NCBI RefSeq assembly: GCF_014851395.1
Contig: NW_024040152.1
Location: 15,030,308-15,094,307 of the forward strand
Direction: 5' to 3'
Source of the DNA: Micropterus salmoides
Taxonomy: Eukaryota > Chordata > Actinopteri > Centrarchiformes > Centrarchidae
DNA: 64,000 nucleotides
This document shows, piece by piece, positions 22,546 to 34,950 of this stretch. The stretch's first letter is position 1; each line of letters opens with the position of its first letter. The notes under the pieces are model-generated. The model was not told the DNA's origin. It searched no databases and saw only the letters and a program-made list of their open reading frames with translations. The translations under genes and the position numbers were made by a program.

Positions 22546-23204
22546 TTTTTAATGAGCTAAAGACTACGATTCTAATTATGTATTTGTGTAAAAATTACAA
22601 TTCTTGTTTTTGTAGCAGTGAAACAATCACATTAAGACCAAATATTTAGCAATAAGTGTAAACAAGAACTCCGCCTGATTTACAGAGGAAATTCACACCC
22701 CTCATCAGATGAAATTTTTTGCCATTGAGCTCCTTCTATGTAGTGACTGAAAATTAAAGGGATAGTAGCCTACGCGATTGCAATCCAATACACTGAATAT
22801 TTCCTCACAGTTTGCTAGCTTTCTCTGTCTTTTGTGTTTGCTTTCAAAAAAAATCTGGTTTTCCTACACAGCCCTGGCTCTGTAAATGTAAGTCGGAGGC
22901 ACCTGTAATAGAGAGATCACTTCAGCTTAGAAATCTAATGCAACTGAGATAAAATAATAATATAATGTTGCTTTTTTGATATTTCTCACCTCAGTGGCTG
23001 CATCCACTCAAAACTCCAGTATGTTGGTGGTTTTAGAAGAAGCAGCATTGACAGGCTAATTTCAGTAACTGTTAAAGGTCTATTATTTTGACTATTAATT
23101 TTAAGTTGAGTACAATTTCCTCTTTTCCAGGACTGCAGCTGTGATCAGCTTGAATTTGAAAATAAAAACAAAATGTAAAATGAAAATATGCATAGAAAAC
23201 TACA

Positions 23205-23817
23205 GAAGCCCTAAGCAGCCATCGAGTCATATCTTTATTTTATTCCATTTTCACGTGATAATGGGATAATCATCTCGTGATCTCGAGATAATGACAGTTG
23301 TTTTCTCGTGATAACGGGATCCCAGCGATTGGTCCACATTCATCAACCTTTGGACTTTTTCCCCATCATTCCCAGGCAGAGGAAATTCATCCACTTCTTA
23401 TTCAGGGGAATGCTTTTAACTACACATTTCCTGGGAAATGTTGCCCTGAATCTCTTCATAACAACATTGTTGAAGAGAATGATTAAAAACACAAAGAAGA
23501 ATAAGAACTTTGCTGAGAGCAAGAGTCAAACCTGCAATCCTTGGGATGCAAGGACTGCAGGTTTGCTCTACCAACTGAGGTTTGCGCTACCAACTGAGCT
23601 AATTACTGACTCACCAAATAACCACAAAATTATCATAAAGAAAGGCACTGGCTCACCCCTGTATTCAGCTATGGTTTGTTATCTCGAGATCACAAGAAAA
23701 TGATCCCATTATCACGAGAAAACAACAGTCGTTATCTTAGATCACAAGATAATTATCCCGTTATCATGGGAAAACGGAGTAAAAAAAATATTTGAATCGA
23801 TGGCCGTTTAGGGCTTC
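23205..23817. mobile_element. Foldback/MITE-like element with ~100-bp inverted repeats and a tRNA-like core
   Basis: The left end (gaagccctaagcagccatcga from 23205) and right end (reverse complement of tcgatggccgtttagggcttc, ending 23817) are inverted repeats that continue inward for about 100 bp with imperfect units such as 'cacgtgataatgggataat' and 'tgatctcgagataa'. The centre includes, on the minus strand, a tRNA-like stretch (about 23520-23610) with two adjacent copies of a box-A-like tcagttggtag. No transposase. No clear target duplication could be read. Confidence 0.6.
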
Positions 23818-24618
23818 CCTAAATTTATAATGTTTGACAACATCATCCAGTAGACCTATATTCTTCATTTACTTGTTGCAAATGTAAGTGAAGCTATCAC
23901 ACATCAATTTATTGATAGTGGCTGATTAATTGCTCAAAAATTAGATTAGCAAGGAGGCCAATTACAATTAGATCGTATTTCTTGTTTCAATATGATACAG
24001 ACAGTGGAGAATAATGTCTGGCTAATGATACAGTTCCTGTAGGTGTTGTCCACATTTAAACTGAAGTAATCTGTTCTCTTCAGTGACACACTTTGAAACA
24101 GTGGAGGAGTCTTTAAAATGGGACATGGGTTATTGATTCATTATGATGTATTCGGTCTAGAAATGAGATTTCCGAGGCTCTAGCCACTGAACTGGGACAC
24201 AGCAACACTCTCCTTTCTCTTTCTGTCATCTTCCCGTTGAAGACAAGGTCAAAGATCACAGGTGTCTCTGTTGCTCCTTCTAGCTTCCTGTCTCACTGTG
24301 TGTGCTTCCTTCACCCTCTTTCCAGAAAAAATTGGGCCCTCTCTGTGTTTGTGATACTTGTTCTAATAAAAATATTATAGCGCAGGACCAGATTTAAATG
24401 GCCACGTTCTTGACAATCTTTGAGACCCTGTTTGATGTAATTAAACTTTATCAGGATGCAACAGTGACTCCTCATTTCTGTTTAATCCAGGCAGGCCAAA
24501 AGATAGATATCTAGATTGCTTTGTGGTGCACAGTACAGTATAATATTCCAAACAAGGTCTCAAAGACTCATACGTGTGTAAATTCACCATTTTCTCGCTC
24601 TCTACCAATCTCTCCCAG

Positions 24619-24646
24619 TCTCTCTCTCTCTCTCTCTCTCTCTCTT
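24619..24646 (+). repeat. (CT)n microsatellite
   Basis: A run of about 14 CT units upstream of rasip1. Frames across it encode only Ser-Leu or Arg-Glu repeats. Confidence 0.9.
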
Positions 24647-25607
24647 TCACTCAGTCAGGATATAGGTGTTGTCCACTGCAAAGGAAGGAAATTCTGTCAC
24701 TTAGAACAATGGGCCTGTTTCTCTATCTATAGACCCAGAGAGGCCGAGAAGCAGAGGGAGAGAGGGAGCAGATCTTGTCCTGTAAGAAAAAGGTATTTTA
24801 GTCAAGACAAGATTGAACTAATGGATATTAAGAATTAGAGATGTGTAGATAGATGTGTGACAGCTTTAGGCAATCTGAAAATGGAATTTTGTTGTGGGGA
24901 AAAGGAAACACACAAGGCTTTTCGATTACTTTGAGCTGCGCATTTGAATTTCAGTGGCAAAGAATCATCATAACACACTTTAGAAGAATCAGAAGTAACT
25001 GTGGGTAAGTTTCTTTTAAATGTTTTTTCTTGTACCGTTTTGATCTTATGTTTTCTGTCTAGAGTGACAACAGCAGATTTTTTTTGTGCGGACACACATG
25101 ACAAGATTTGTAGTCTTGTCAGAAATCATACTTTAAACAGTGGTAGTTTTCTAGAGGAATGCAAAGAAATTCCACCTGTAAGGGGGGAAAGCGATTACGA
25201 TCCTTAATTTTGATGCTAATTTACCTGTAAGAAACTGAGAAATGGACAGGCAGTGACCTTTAGAGTGGGCATTTCCCTTTCTGTGCGACAGCTGGACTTG
25301 AGTCTTATAAATGATGCTTCCTGTTTGAAAATGGGAAATTCACAGCGATGATTTACATGGGCTGATTGGGTTGTTTTGCATTTTTTTCTTTCTGCTTGTT
25401 TTCACCATGTTGACAACCTGCTGTAGGTATCCTGTTGGTGTTTTTTGATGGTGACATCATGCCATTGTTTTATTGTTTCAGTCCTGGCATTGCTGACACA
25501 CATTTCTCACAACAGTGTGGAGATAGATTAGGCATACTGCAGATTATTGAATTGAAAAGCCACATTTGTTCTTAATGTCTGCATGTCTTACTCTCTCCCT
25601 CTGTCAG

Positions 25608-28600
25608 ATGGAGGGTTCTGGCAGTCCTCGCTTCAGAAAGCTACATTTCCCAGTGGGTCTGTGGATCAACTCACCCAGGAAACACTTTGCCAAGCTAGGA
25701 GGTCGCTGGCCCAGCGCCGTCTCTGTCAAGTCCGTCTGAAGTTCTCTTAAACTCTTTAACTAAACTTATTGTTTAGTTAAAATATTTAAGTAAACTTATT
25801 GTTTAGTTAAACTTCAGTCCCTGATAAGAATTGTTGAATGAACAGTTTATGTATTGATATTTTCTTATCTTACTTCCACTGTCAGTAGTGTCCTTTCGGC
25901 CTTGCAACCTTTCCCTGTTTTATTTTAGTCCTTGCTGTTTGTCAATGTTTAGTCAGTCATAATTCACAGCTGACTGGGCCCTTCCTTTCTCCTTCCTCTC
26001 TCCTCCATCTGTCTTCCCCTCCTCTGTTGTACCCAGGTCGACCACCAGCTCTGACGCAGCCTCCCTCTACGAGGCCCCCTCTGCTCCTTCCTCTTCCCTT
26101 TCTAACTCCACCCCCTCGCTGGCTTCCCCTACCCCATCCCCATCTCCTTCCCCGGCCTTCCTCAGGCCGCGGCCTGCTGGGACCCAGTCCCGCACAAAGC
26201 GCCTTTCCCACCTCTTCCTGCGAGGGCGCTCGAACAGCGACCGGGACCGGGCGGTGGGGGAGAGGGAGAGAGAGGTTTGGGCTCATTCAGCCGCCCCCTC
26301 CTCCCACCACTACTTGCCCCCTGCTTCTTCCTCTGCCCCGGGCCTGATCAAGATCTACGGGGATGCCCTCTCCAGTGGGGCCAACTATCGGTCCCTGCTG
26401 GCCAACATTCACTCAACAGCCAGGCAGCTCATCGCTCAGGTCATCACTCGGTACACTGAGAGAGAGAGGGAGGAGACAGATGACACAGGTACAAGAGAGG
26501 GAAATTTGTATCTCATTTGGACCTCTGCTGCGACCCATTACTGGAAATTGTTTTCTCATAAATGTTTAACCAATTGGGAATGACTTAATATAAACATAAA
26601 CCGCAGTGTTGTGGAAAAATAATTACCTCCTCCTCCTCCTCCTCCTCCTCCTCCTCCTCCTCCTCCTCCTCCTCCTCCTCCTCCTCCTCCTCCTCCTCCT
26701 CCATTACCTTCTAGTTCTCCAGAAATACAGCCCAGAGGACTTCCTGTTGTGTGATGTCATTGGAAAGCCTATCCAGCAGCCAGATGGAGCTATCAAATGG
26801 GAGACAGAGTGCCGGAGAAGTGTTGCCCCATGGGAATGTCCCCTGTTGTTAGTGGACATGTGGCGGCCTAAGGACGGATTTGAGAGGCGATTTGAAATCC
26901 AAAGAAAGGAAGACTATGAGAGAGAAGAGAGGGAGAGGGAGAAGGAGCGTGAGAGGGAGGGGGAGAACTATCAAGGTATGTTTAAGACTCAACAGACAAT
27001 TATGTTAGCACGCTAAGGAAAATTGGACTCTTTATACACGACACAGGGTCAAACTGACTGATCCTCCGATTGTCTGGGCAACAGGTGTGCGCTGGCGGCG
27101 GAGTAGGATGTCATCAGGGGGTGGACCAGAGGAGAACGAGCGCAGCCACCGTGGAAGGAACTCAGAGCTCAGGAGGAGCATCAGTGACATGAACCTGAGT
27201 CTGCGGCGCCGCCAAGGCAACCACAACAGCAACGACCCACGTGGCTCTGGCAACCGGCCTAACAACAATGGAGGAGTGCAGGACAGGAAGAACATTGTGA
27301 GCATGATCAACCCACAACCAGGAGAGGTAGGTACAGAATATGATGTGGAAAATAAAAACTGAATTAATCGTGTATTTGGTGTTCTAACCACCATGTCGTA
27401 ACCCTCTTTTTCAGATTAGAGCTTCAAAAGCTGAAGCAAAGGTTGGGTGGACAAACCAGCCAGTGGAGGATGAGAAGGATTACTCCAGCTGTGACCTGGA
27501 AGTGATGTCACAAAGTTTGATCCTTCCACCCACAGACCGGCCCTACTTCCTGTTGCTGCAGGGTTATGATCAGAGCAAGGCAAGACATGCTGACAGATGA
27601 TATCGCACACACAAATGCTCACAAACAACACCCACACACACGTACACTATGTACACACAGGCACACACACACACACAAACACTATATACACACAGGCACA
27701 CACACACACACACACACACACACGGACATTTACATGGTATACTCTATTACAAGGTGCATTTTTGCATGATTTGTGGAGAAATACATGCGTGCACACACCC
27801 TGTGCATGACATCATACCTGCATGTCTGTAATCGCCACATACCATCATGGTTTCCATTCCTGAACAAGCCTCTCCCATTCAGCATTCTGCACAAAACAGC
27901 CTCAGAGCAGCACAATGCCTCAAAAATTTATCCAGCGAAAGCACAAAACCCCTCTGTGTACATCACTTCATCTCACACAATGACCTCACACAGGTCTCCA
28001 ATGTAGCAAACTGTGACACACTTCATACTTTATCAATTGCCTTCTGTTCAACTTAACATCTCCGAGATGGAAGATTGATATAAACCAGAGCACTTAAAAG
28101 ATAACAGACCTCCCTGACTTTCTTCTGCTCTCCACTGTGTTTTGTTTAGGATTTTGTTTTGTACATCATGGTGGGACATACGCATGTGTTTGGAAGAAAG
28201 CCCACAATGAGGGAGAAAGAGAAGGATAGAGAGAGGGAGAAGAAGGGGAAGAGGCCTCTGAAGGTGGAGACGTTCCTCTCTGCTCCTGACCTCTTGGCCA
28301 GACACTTGCTGGTCAGGAGAGACTCAGCTGTTCCCGACACGCCCACTGGACAAGGTAGTTGAACAGTCAGTAACTCATATCATACTTGGATCCAAGGTGC
28401 ACTTGCTGTGCTAAAGTCTACCCTAATCTAATTTTATTTTATCATAGCTCTGATGCGGCCCTTCAGAGGAGGTGCAGTCACACACAATGGAGTGGCCCTT
28501 CACAGGGAGGCAGTCCTAAAGCCTGGGGATGTGATTGGTCTGGGGAACCACTTCCTTTTCCTGTACCGTGACCCCCGTGTGACTCCAGCTCCACCACTAG

Positions 28601-31600
28601 CATTGACCCTGCCATGGCAGGCGGATGCCTCCACCACCTGCTGCCCCTCAGGGTTGGTGGACAGACAAGAAGTACTCAGGCAGTATCTGGGATCCCCGGA
28701 GGCTGTTTTGAAGTTCCATCCCCGACACACAGATTCTCTGTTACAGGTGAGACAGGAAGACAAAGGAGCTATAAGCGCTTACTCACTATGCATTTTTCTG
28801 GTATCCTAGAAAAATGGCCTTGATGACATACGTTCTGTTTATCCCTGACTTTTTAGGAGATAATCTCCAAAAATTCCTCTCCAGACTCTGGGGGTGGGCC
28901 CTTAGCTCCTGCTTATCTCCTGTCAGTCATGATAGATCATGCCTCCAAACACCTGGACCCTGCTCTCACGCCACAGATATTACTGAAGTCAGCCAATCTA
29001 ATTAAAGAAATTGTCTGGGTAAGTAAAAACAACAACAGCTCAATATATAAATTTTAAAATGATATGTGGAGTGTCCTGGTGGCTTAGGAGTTATGGCACA
29101 AACCATGAATCACAATAACTACAACAACTGTGGACCTTTGTTGCATGTATTTTCCATCTGACTCTCTCTTCCCTAATTTCCTGTCATCTTTCTACTGTTA
29201 GCTCTGTAATAAAGGCTAAGAAAACCCTACTTAGACACAGCAGTGCTTTGAGCTAAATGCTAACATTGGCATGCTCACAATAACAATGCTAACGTGCTGA
29301 TGTTAAGCAGATATAATTTTTCCCCATCTTGGTTTAATGTTTTAGCTTGCAACCTTTCAGTAATTAACACTAAACATAAAGTATTGGACAAATTGATATT
29401 TTGACCTGATGATGATGCTGGATTAAAAGTCAGGGGATCAACTAAGAAAGTAGGATTCATTCTCTGGGAAACATGAATGTCAATAGTGGGCTGACCGAAA
29501 TTGCCATCCATAACTTGCCTGGCAAAAAACAGCAGCTGAGCATATAAAATGTGCTACATGTTATGGTATGTTATGTTAAATAATACAATATCTCAGAGGT
29601 TTAGCAGTGGTTCATCTGTGGTGCTCATAACAACTGAACCATGAACCTTTTTTGGGATAGTATTGCATCACTGTGTGGCCATGGCCACACTTAAACAAGC
29701 TTGGCAGACAAACATCAGGTAGGCAGATTGAGATTACCACATTCAGTCAAACAGAAAAACCAGCAGACAGACATATGCCCTTCATTTTGGCCTGCTACGT
29801 TGTGGACAGGAGCAAGGATGAGCTGATGTCACTGCCCTTCTGCTGGAAAATGTGCTGTAATTGTCCTGGCTGCAGGGCTAGACTCTGCTCCCCCTCCTCC
29901 ACACCCACACTAAGCCAAGACGTCTCTCCTGTCTTCTGTCTCCAACTCTCTTTACAGGATAACATTAAGGAATTTGGGGATAAGCATCCCACGCAAAAGT
30001 AAGAACATTTTTGTTCTACGTCATGTTTCCTCTGTTTAGAGATCTCGTGCTGAGTGATTCATGATACACTTGTGCTTGGGCTGTTATGTCTCTGGTAAAT
30101 TTTTCTAGAATGATGAAAGCATTGTAACACAGTGAAAAATGACTGAAATATAGTTGAGTAATAATAACTCAGTCTATTTTTACTCACAGTATGGCGTGTT
30201 TCTTTTTTAAAGCACAAACAAAACACTGACAGGAGAATGTTCACAATCTTTTTACAGCTAACATAACTGTGGCATTACATAAATGTTTCCAGTTCCACAG
30301 AGCAAGAAGGTGAGATAAGCACGCCGAATGTCCAGAAACTCTCGTCTGATCTTCGACCTCTGATGTTCTGGATGTCAAATGCCACAGAGCTCCTTAACTT
30401 CTTCCAGGTCAAAGTTGAAGCCATGGAGAAAGAGTGGGAGTTTGAAGGTGAGAGTCATGTGAATGCAATGGAGCTGACTGATTCAAGTAAAAATTAAACA
30501 TTAGAAGCGAGAACCGTTCAGCGAAATACAACAGAACTTGGACAACATTGGACAGAGAAATTAAAGCTGACACCAAATCTTTAATTGTTCTTAATGATCA
30601 TTTCTTTAAAGCCCCGGGTGACCCAATCTTGACGGCTGACATGGACACCTGCTCAGAAGCTTTGGCGCAGCTGGATGATGTCATTATGCACACCTTCCAA
30701 CAGTGTGTGTATCACCTCACCAAGGTACAGTATAAAAAACAAGACAAAAGCTGTGTCCCAAATCCGTACTACGTACTAATTTTCGTCAGAATACTTTTTC
30801 TAATTATCATTGTATATTGTTTTAGCTTTTAGTATACAAAAAACTAAACATACCTTACCACTTTTTATGTTTGACACCAGATGTCAATCAAACTGCAACT
30901 TTGGAAAGCTGCTGCCACTTAAACTTTACAAAGAGACAACAAAATGTTTTTCTTAAGACCTAATGCATATTTTTCTATTTTCCAAGATGTTTCTGGAGCT
31001 GTCTCACCACCACCCACAATTTATTTTAATTTTTTCCAGCTGTGAGCAGCTATTCCATTTCCTTTGTGCTTTGCATTCTGTTAGAATAGTGTGCATCAAC
31101 AGCACATTTGTAAACTGACTGGAGTTTTTACGTGTACTGGGTACTTTCTAATTTTCATATACTTTCTTTTCCAGTTTAAACATACAACACACCATAAACC
31201 TGCTTAGAATTGGTATGCAGTATGGATGTGGGAGCAAATAATTGAGTTACAACCAACCGTTGTTTTGAAGAATTTATTGACAAAAGAGAATAAACAGAGA
31301 AGTACTAAAACACATATAGGCTACAGCTGGTCCAGAGACCTGCTTCCTAGGGCAGCTTCATGCGTCTGGCCCCGAGCAAAGGGATGCGTAATCATTTACA
31401 CAGTCTAGGTTTCTATGTTTTGGGGAACAGAGATTCTCTCTCAGCCTTCAATGAACATTCCAGGAGAGGAGAGGAACAACAAGAGAGAGAGATTAAATGT
31501 AAGAGGACACAATTTTCTGCCATAACAAATAACAAATACATTTTTTAACTGATGACAGAAAAAAGTCAGGGGGACTCCAGATTTAATAGAAATTATCCAG

Positions 31601-33262
31601 AGGTACACGTGAATGCGTTTCACCAAATTTCATGGCAACCCATCCAATAGCAGTTGCGAGCTCAATCTCAAGCATAAATGTCAACGTCATAGTAGAGCTA
31701 GAAGAAAAGTCAGGGGGAAGTCAGCAGGATCCATCCTAAAGGGGACAATGAATGTCATTTTTATAGCAATATTTGTTGAAATATTTAACTTTGGAAGAAA
31801 ATGGTGGACTGACTGACAGAAACACCGACATTACCATCCCTAGCCAACTCTCCACCTTCCTCTCTACTCTCTTCACCTTAATCCAACCCAACTTGATCTG
31901 TTACCTCCCCTATCCATCATTCCTGCAATATATATAGGTTTATTTTTCATTTTTTAAACAAATGAACTGAAGTTTCTGTTCTTTCTGTCCACAAAGACCC
32001 TGTACTCACTCCTTCCAGCTCTCCTGGACACCAACCCATTCTCCACTGAGGAGAAGGAGAAGGAGAAGGATGGAGCTCGGGGTGCAGAGGGAGAAGAGAA
32101 AACAGGAGGGGAAGAAGAGGTGGACGATGTGTCCACCTTACCGCCCAAAGTTGCTGGGCTGGTAGAAGTGTATCGCTGTTCCCTGATGCTGTCCCGTGAG
32201 GCGTGTCTTTCCCCGCCGCTCACCTCCCAAACCTTTGGCTACCTCTTCTTCTTCACCAACACCTCCTTGCTCAATACCTTGCTGGAGAGAGGTATGAGCA
32301 TACAGGTTAAAATGAGCATGTGTAACTTTTGCTGTTACAGCGGCCACTGTGAGCACAAGTGGAGAAAAATCATGAAGTTAGTGACATTAATCAGTAATGC
32401 ATGTTATACAGCAATGCCCAATTTCTCACATTAGCTAACAATAAATTGACTAACAGAATAATCTGTTATAATTTTAAAAAGCATAATTCTATATATTCAC
32501 GTTTTTTGGAAATTGCCTCATTATATTCTCTTCCACGTCCACTTGCTTTCTTTTAGATGGGCTGTTTTCGTGGTCCAGAGCTGTTCAGATCCGTACAAAC
32601 TTGGACCTGGTTCTGGACTGGCTACAGGGGGCAGGATTAGGAGACATAGCCTCTGAGTTTATGAAGAAACTGTCAGTCACGGTCAACTTCCTGTGTATTC
32701 CCAAGACCCGACTTATCCAGGTAATACAACTACGTTCAGAGTGTCTCCTCAGCCCTAGCCCAAGACTATTAATTCAATCATTAAATCATTTTTCTCTCTC
32801 TATTAACCTCTCATCTTCCAGTCCTCCTGGGCCAGTCTACAGGAAGACCATGTCTTGTTAAGCCCTTCCCAGTTGCACCACCTGCTCACCCATTACAAGC
32901 TGGGTCCAACCAGAGCCCCACCAGCATCCTGGGCCCCCCCGCCAGGGACAGAGCTGTGTGGAGGTAAGATATAAATAAATAAAAGGAACAAGGGAAAGAA
33001 TTCAACAGCGACAGCTTTCAACTTGTGAAACAGTGAAGTAATCTGTTAAGTCAATTGTTTCTTTTCCTTATCTGGTCTTATAGACATCTTTGAGAGCTTC
33101 CTGGACCATCCTCCTCTAATCCTGCCAAATGAGACTCCACGCCTTGACCTCTCCCAGCCAATCCCAAGCCCTGAGCTCCAGAAGGAAGTGACACGTCTCC
33201 GCACCTTCTTGTGGGGACTCGACCAGGATGAGCTCCCTGCCAATCAGAGGACTCGTCTGTGA
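25608..33262 (+). CDS. rasip1: Ras-interacting protein 1 (Rain)
   Basis: An endothelial effector of Ras-family GTPases (Rap1, Ras) that, from knowledge of the family, works with Radil and ARHGAP29 in vessel tube formation and junction control. Coding exons: 25608-25729, 26037-26488, 26715-26975, 27085-27326, 27415-27579, 28150-28354, 28448-28746, 28857-29018, 29958-29998, 30293-30447, 30612-30724, 31997-32291, 32557-32720, 32822-32963 and 33084-33262. These sum to 2,997 nt (998 aa; human about 960). The N-terminal FPVGLWINSPRK block is diagnostic. An RA domain begins near residue 143 (LIKIYGDALSSGANYRSLL), an FHA-like domain lies at about 400-520 (RPYFLLLQGY, HVFGRK, VTHNGVAL), and a DIL domain extends from about 585 to 900 (LRPLMFWMSNATELLNFF, TFGYLFFFTN, NLDLVLDWLQGAGLGDIA). 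The intron after exon 5 has a GC donor, and exon 1 ends at a weak GTCCGT donor. Confidence 0.95.
26628..26702 (+). repeat. (CCT)n microsatellite serving as polypyrimidine tract of rasip1 intron 2
   Basis: About 25 uninterrupted CCT units end 12 bases before the acceptor ...ccttctag at 26714. The repeat is pure pyrimidine on the sense strand, so it occupies the position of the polypyrimidine tract for exon 3. Confidence 0.9.
27600..27724 (+). repeat. CA-rich microsatellite in rasip1 intron 5
   Basis: Interrupted CA tracts with 'tacacacaggcacacac' units begin about 20 bases after the GC donor at 27580 and continue to 27724. Confidence 0.9.
29060..29215 (+). mobile_element. Diverged tRNA-derived SINE-like element
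   Basis: 'ggtggcttaggagttatggc' resembles a degenerate box A region. The body 'gacctttgttgcatgt', the 'ctctctcttccctaatttcctgtc' stretch and the tail 'taataaaggctaa' match the order and content of the SINE at 5440-5595. It lies in rasip1 intron 8. Confidence 0.5.
29238..29515 (+). repeat. Interspersed teleost repeat in rasip1 intron 8
   Basis: Runs from 'cagtgctttgagctaaatgc' with repeated 'atgctaac' units, through 'aaagtattggacaaattg' and 'gacctgatgatg', to 'accgaaattgccatcc'. I recognise this order from a common fish repeat. The 3' part ('catgaatgtcaatag...gaccgaaattgccatc') is related to 31560-31850. Confidence 0.55.
31560..31850 (+). repeat. Interspersed teleost repeat in rasip1 intron 11
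   Basis: Contains 'aaatttcatggcaacccatc', 'gtcagggggaagtcagcagg', 'ggggacaatgaatgtcattt' and 'ggtggactgactgacagaaa', ending near 'accatccctagcc'. It is the same general family as 29238-29515. The rest of this 1.27-kb intron shows nothing further. Confidence 0.5.
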
Positions 33263-33572
33263 GGAAGCCCATATTTGTCTCTCTATGAATGTCTCATAGA
33301 AGTAAATTATATCACCAGAAACAGCAAACCATAATGCACACCACAGAAAATGCAAACTGAACACATTTTCCACATTTTATTGCCTGGTTGTTGTTTTTTC
33401 AGGACATTTCCATATCAATTCATATATTCATTTAGATATTTTCAAGTAAGAGAAATGTATTGGCTTTGGTATGTCTATATATTTTATTTTAAAGCAGGGA
33501 GTCAAACACCATGTCTGCTTCCCATAACTGTTTTACTTGGCTTTCATGTATGTTTTTAAAGTACTTGTTTTT

Positions 33573-33578
33573 AATAAA
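33573..33578 (+). terminator. rasip1: Poly(A) signal of rasip1
   Basis: AATAAA 310 bases after the rasip1 stop codon, giving a short 3'UTR. Confidence 0.7.
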
Positions 33579-34868
33579 ACACTCTAGTCTAAAAGACATA
33601 CAGTTTCCTCACGATCTTTGACAAGCTTGTTTCCCACTGCAGGGCCCCTCGGGCTTGGCATTCGCCTCAACTTCAACACCAAAGGAATATTCCACAAGGT
33701 GGCGATGCAGGACTCATTCCCTTCTGACATTAAATGATGAGTCTGCAGGTAGAATTGCTTGACTAAGGAGGCAATCACAAAACTGCTCCAAAGGCACATT
33801 CTCATTTCCTGTAATAATGGTAGCAAAGGGTCATGACTCAAGCAAGCAAATGAGACAACCACACACAAAGGTTACCTTTACCAAGGTAAGCTGTCGTAAA
33901 GGCCAAAGCTGGTGACTTAAGAGCAGGGAATATTTTAATTTCCCTTTGGTTGATGTGACACACTCAAGTGGTCTGATTGGTAGGTTTTCCCATTTCATTA
34001 ATGCGGTACTATCCCCTGGCTCTATTAAAACAAAAGTCCAACTCATTAAGCATATATTAGCAAGTGGCTGTCATGAGCAGGGTGTAGACAGGTGATATCA
34101 TCAACAGGAGTGACTAACAGCTTAAGCTGAACTTGAACTGTCACAATTTTGTAATATCCAATTTCACCGTCTAGTCAGCCAGACGTCTTTAGAAAACAAT
34201 TCACTACTTTCTTTGTTTTGAGAGTAAAGCTCTGCGACGTCTCCACAAACTCTGACGAAGTTATCATGCTCTTCCTTTGGCGCCTGACCAAATGGCTTCC
34301 TTTCTTCCGGTCAGCTTCTAAGATGAATTCCTTTACGGTAAAAAAGCTCAAAAAAACATCAGTCTCATGAGAGACCCCGGCTTACATCATCACTGTTGCC
34401 TCGTGCTGGTGTGTCTCCCCAATTTCTTACTGTGCTGACATCAAAAAACATGCCATTGAGAAAGACTAGTTATAGATTATGAATCATGGCTCCCTGTGGT
34501 TACATTTATCAATTAAGTGATTGTTATCACTCTCATTTGAAATTCAATGTGGTGTATGAGTGAGAGTGAGACTGTGTTTGTGTGCTAATTTCAACTTTCC
34601 AGTAATGTCAAACAGATGTATTCTGTAGCTTTATAATTAAACACAGATGGGGTTCAGATTGGTATGGGTCCATCCTGATTGTTTGATTTTACAATAGTCT
34701 GTGATACAATACGGTGACCAAAGTCTGAGTACTGGTAAGTAACATGTAAGGTTTAGTAAGCATGTGACACACAGTTTTCTGTGATCTCAATCACTGACAC
34801 AGACAAAATGTCATACACACTTTCACCCAGAATTGCGCAGTCATACACACAACCTTTTTTCTCTGTCT

Positions 34869-34904
34869 CACACACACACACACACACGTACCCACACACA
34901 CACG

Positions 34905-34949
<45 letters not shown>
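34869..34949 (+). repeat. (CA)n microsatellite with GTACCC interruptions
   Basis: CA runs broken twice by 'cgtaccca', then an uninterrupted run of about 20 units. Confidence 0.9.

Positions 34950-34950
<1 letters not shown>

Larger units (their letters stand above)
22546..25607. other. Region between the LINE cluster and the rasip1 start codon
   Basis: No coding gene supported. It contains the long-inverted-repeat element at 23205-23817, a CT microsatellite near 24619-24646 and, presumably, the rasip1 promoter and non-coding first exon. The rasip1 ATG directly follows an acceptor AG, so at least one upstream 5'UTR exon must exist here or to the left. I could not place it with confidence. Confidence 0.6.

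Noticed and set aside
23510..23610. Possible tRNA gene on the minus strand
   Set aside because: The anticodon arm lacks the invariant T before the anticodon, the A box is duplicated and the acceptor arms do not pair, so it is at best a tRNA-derived fragment.
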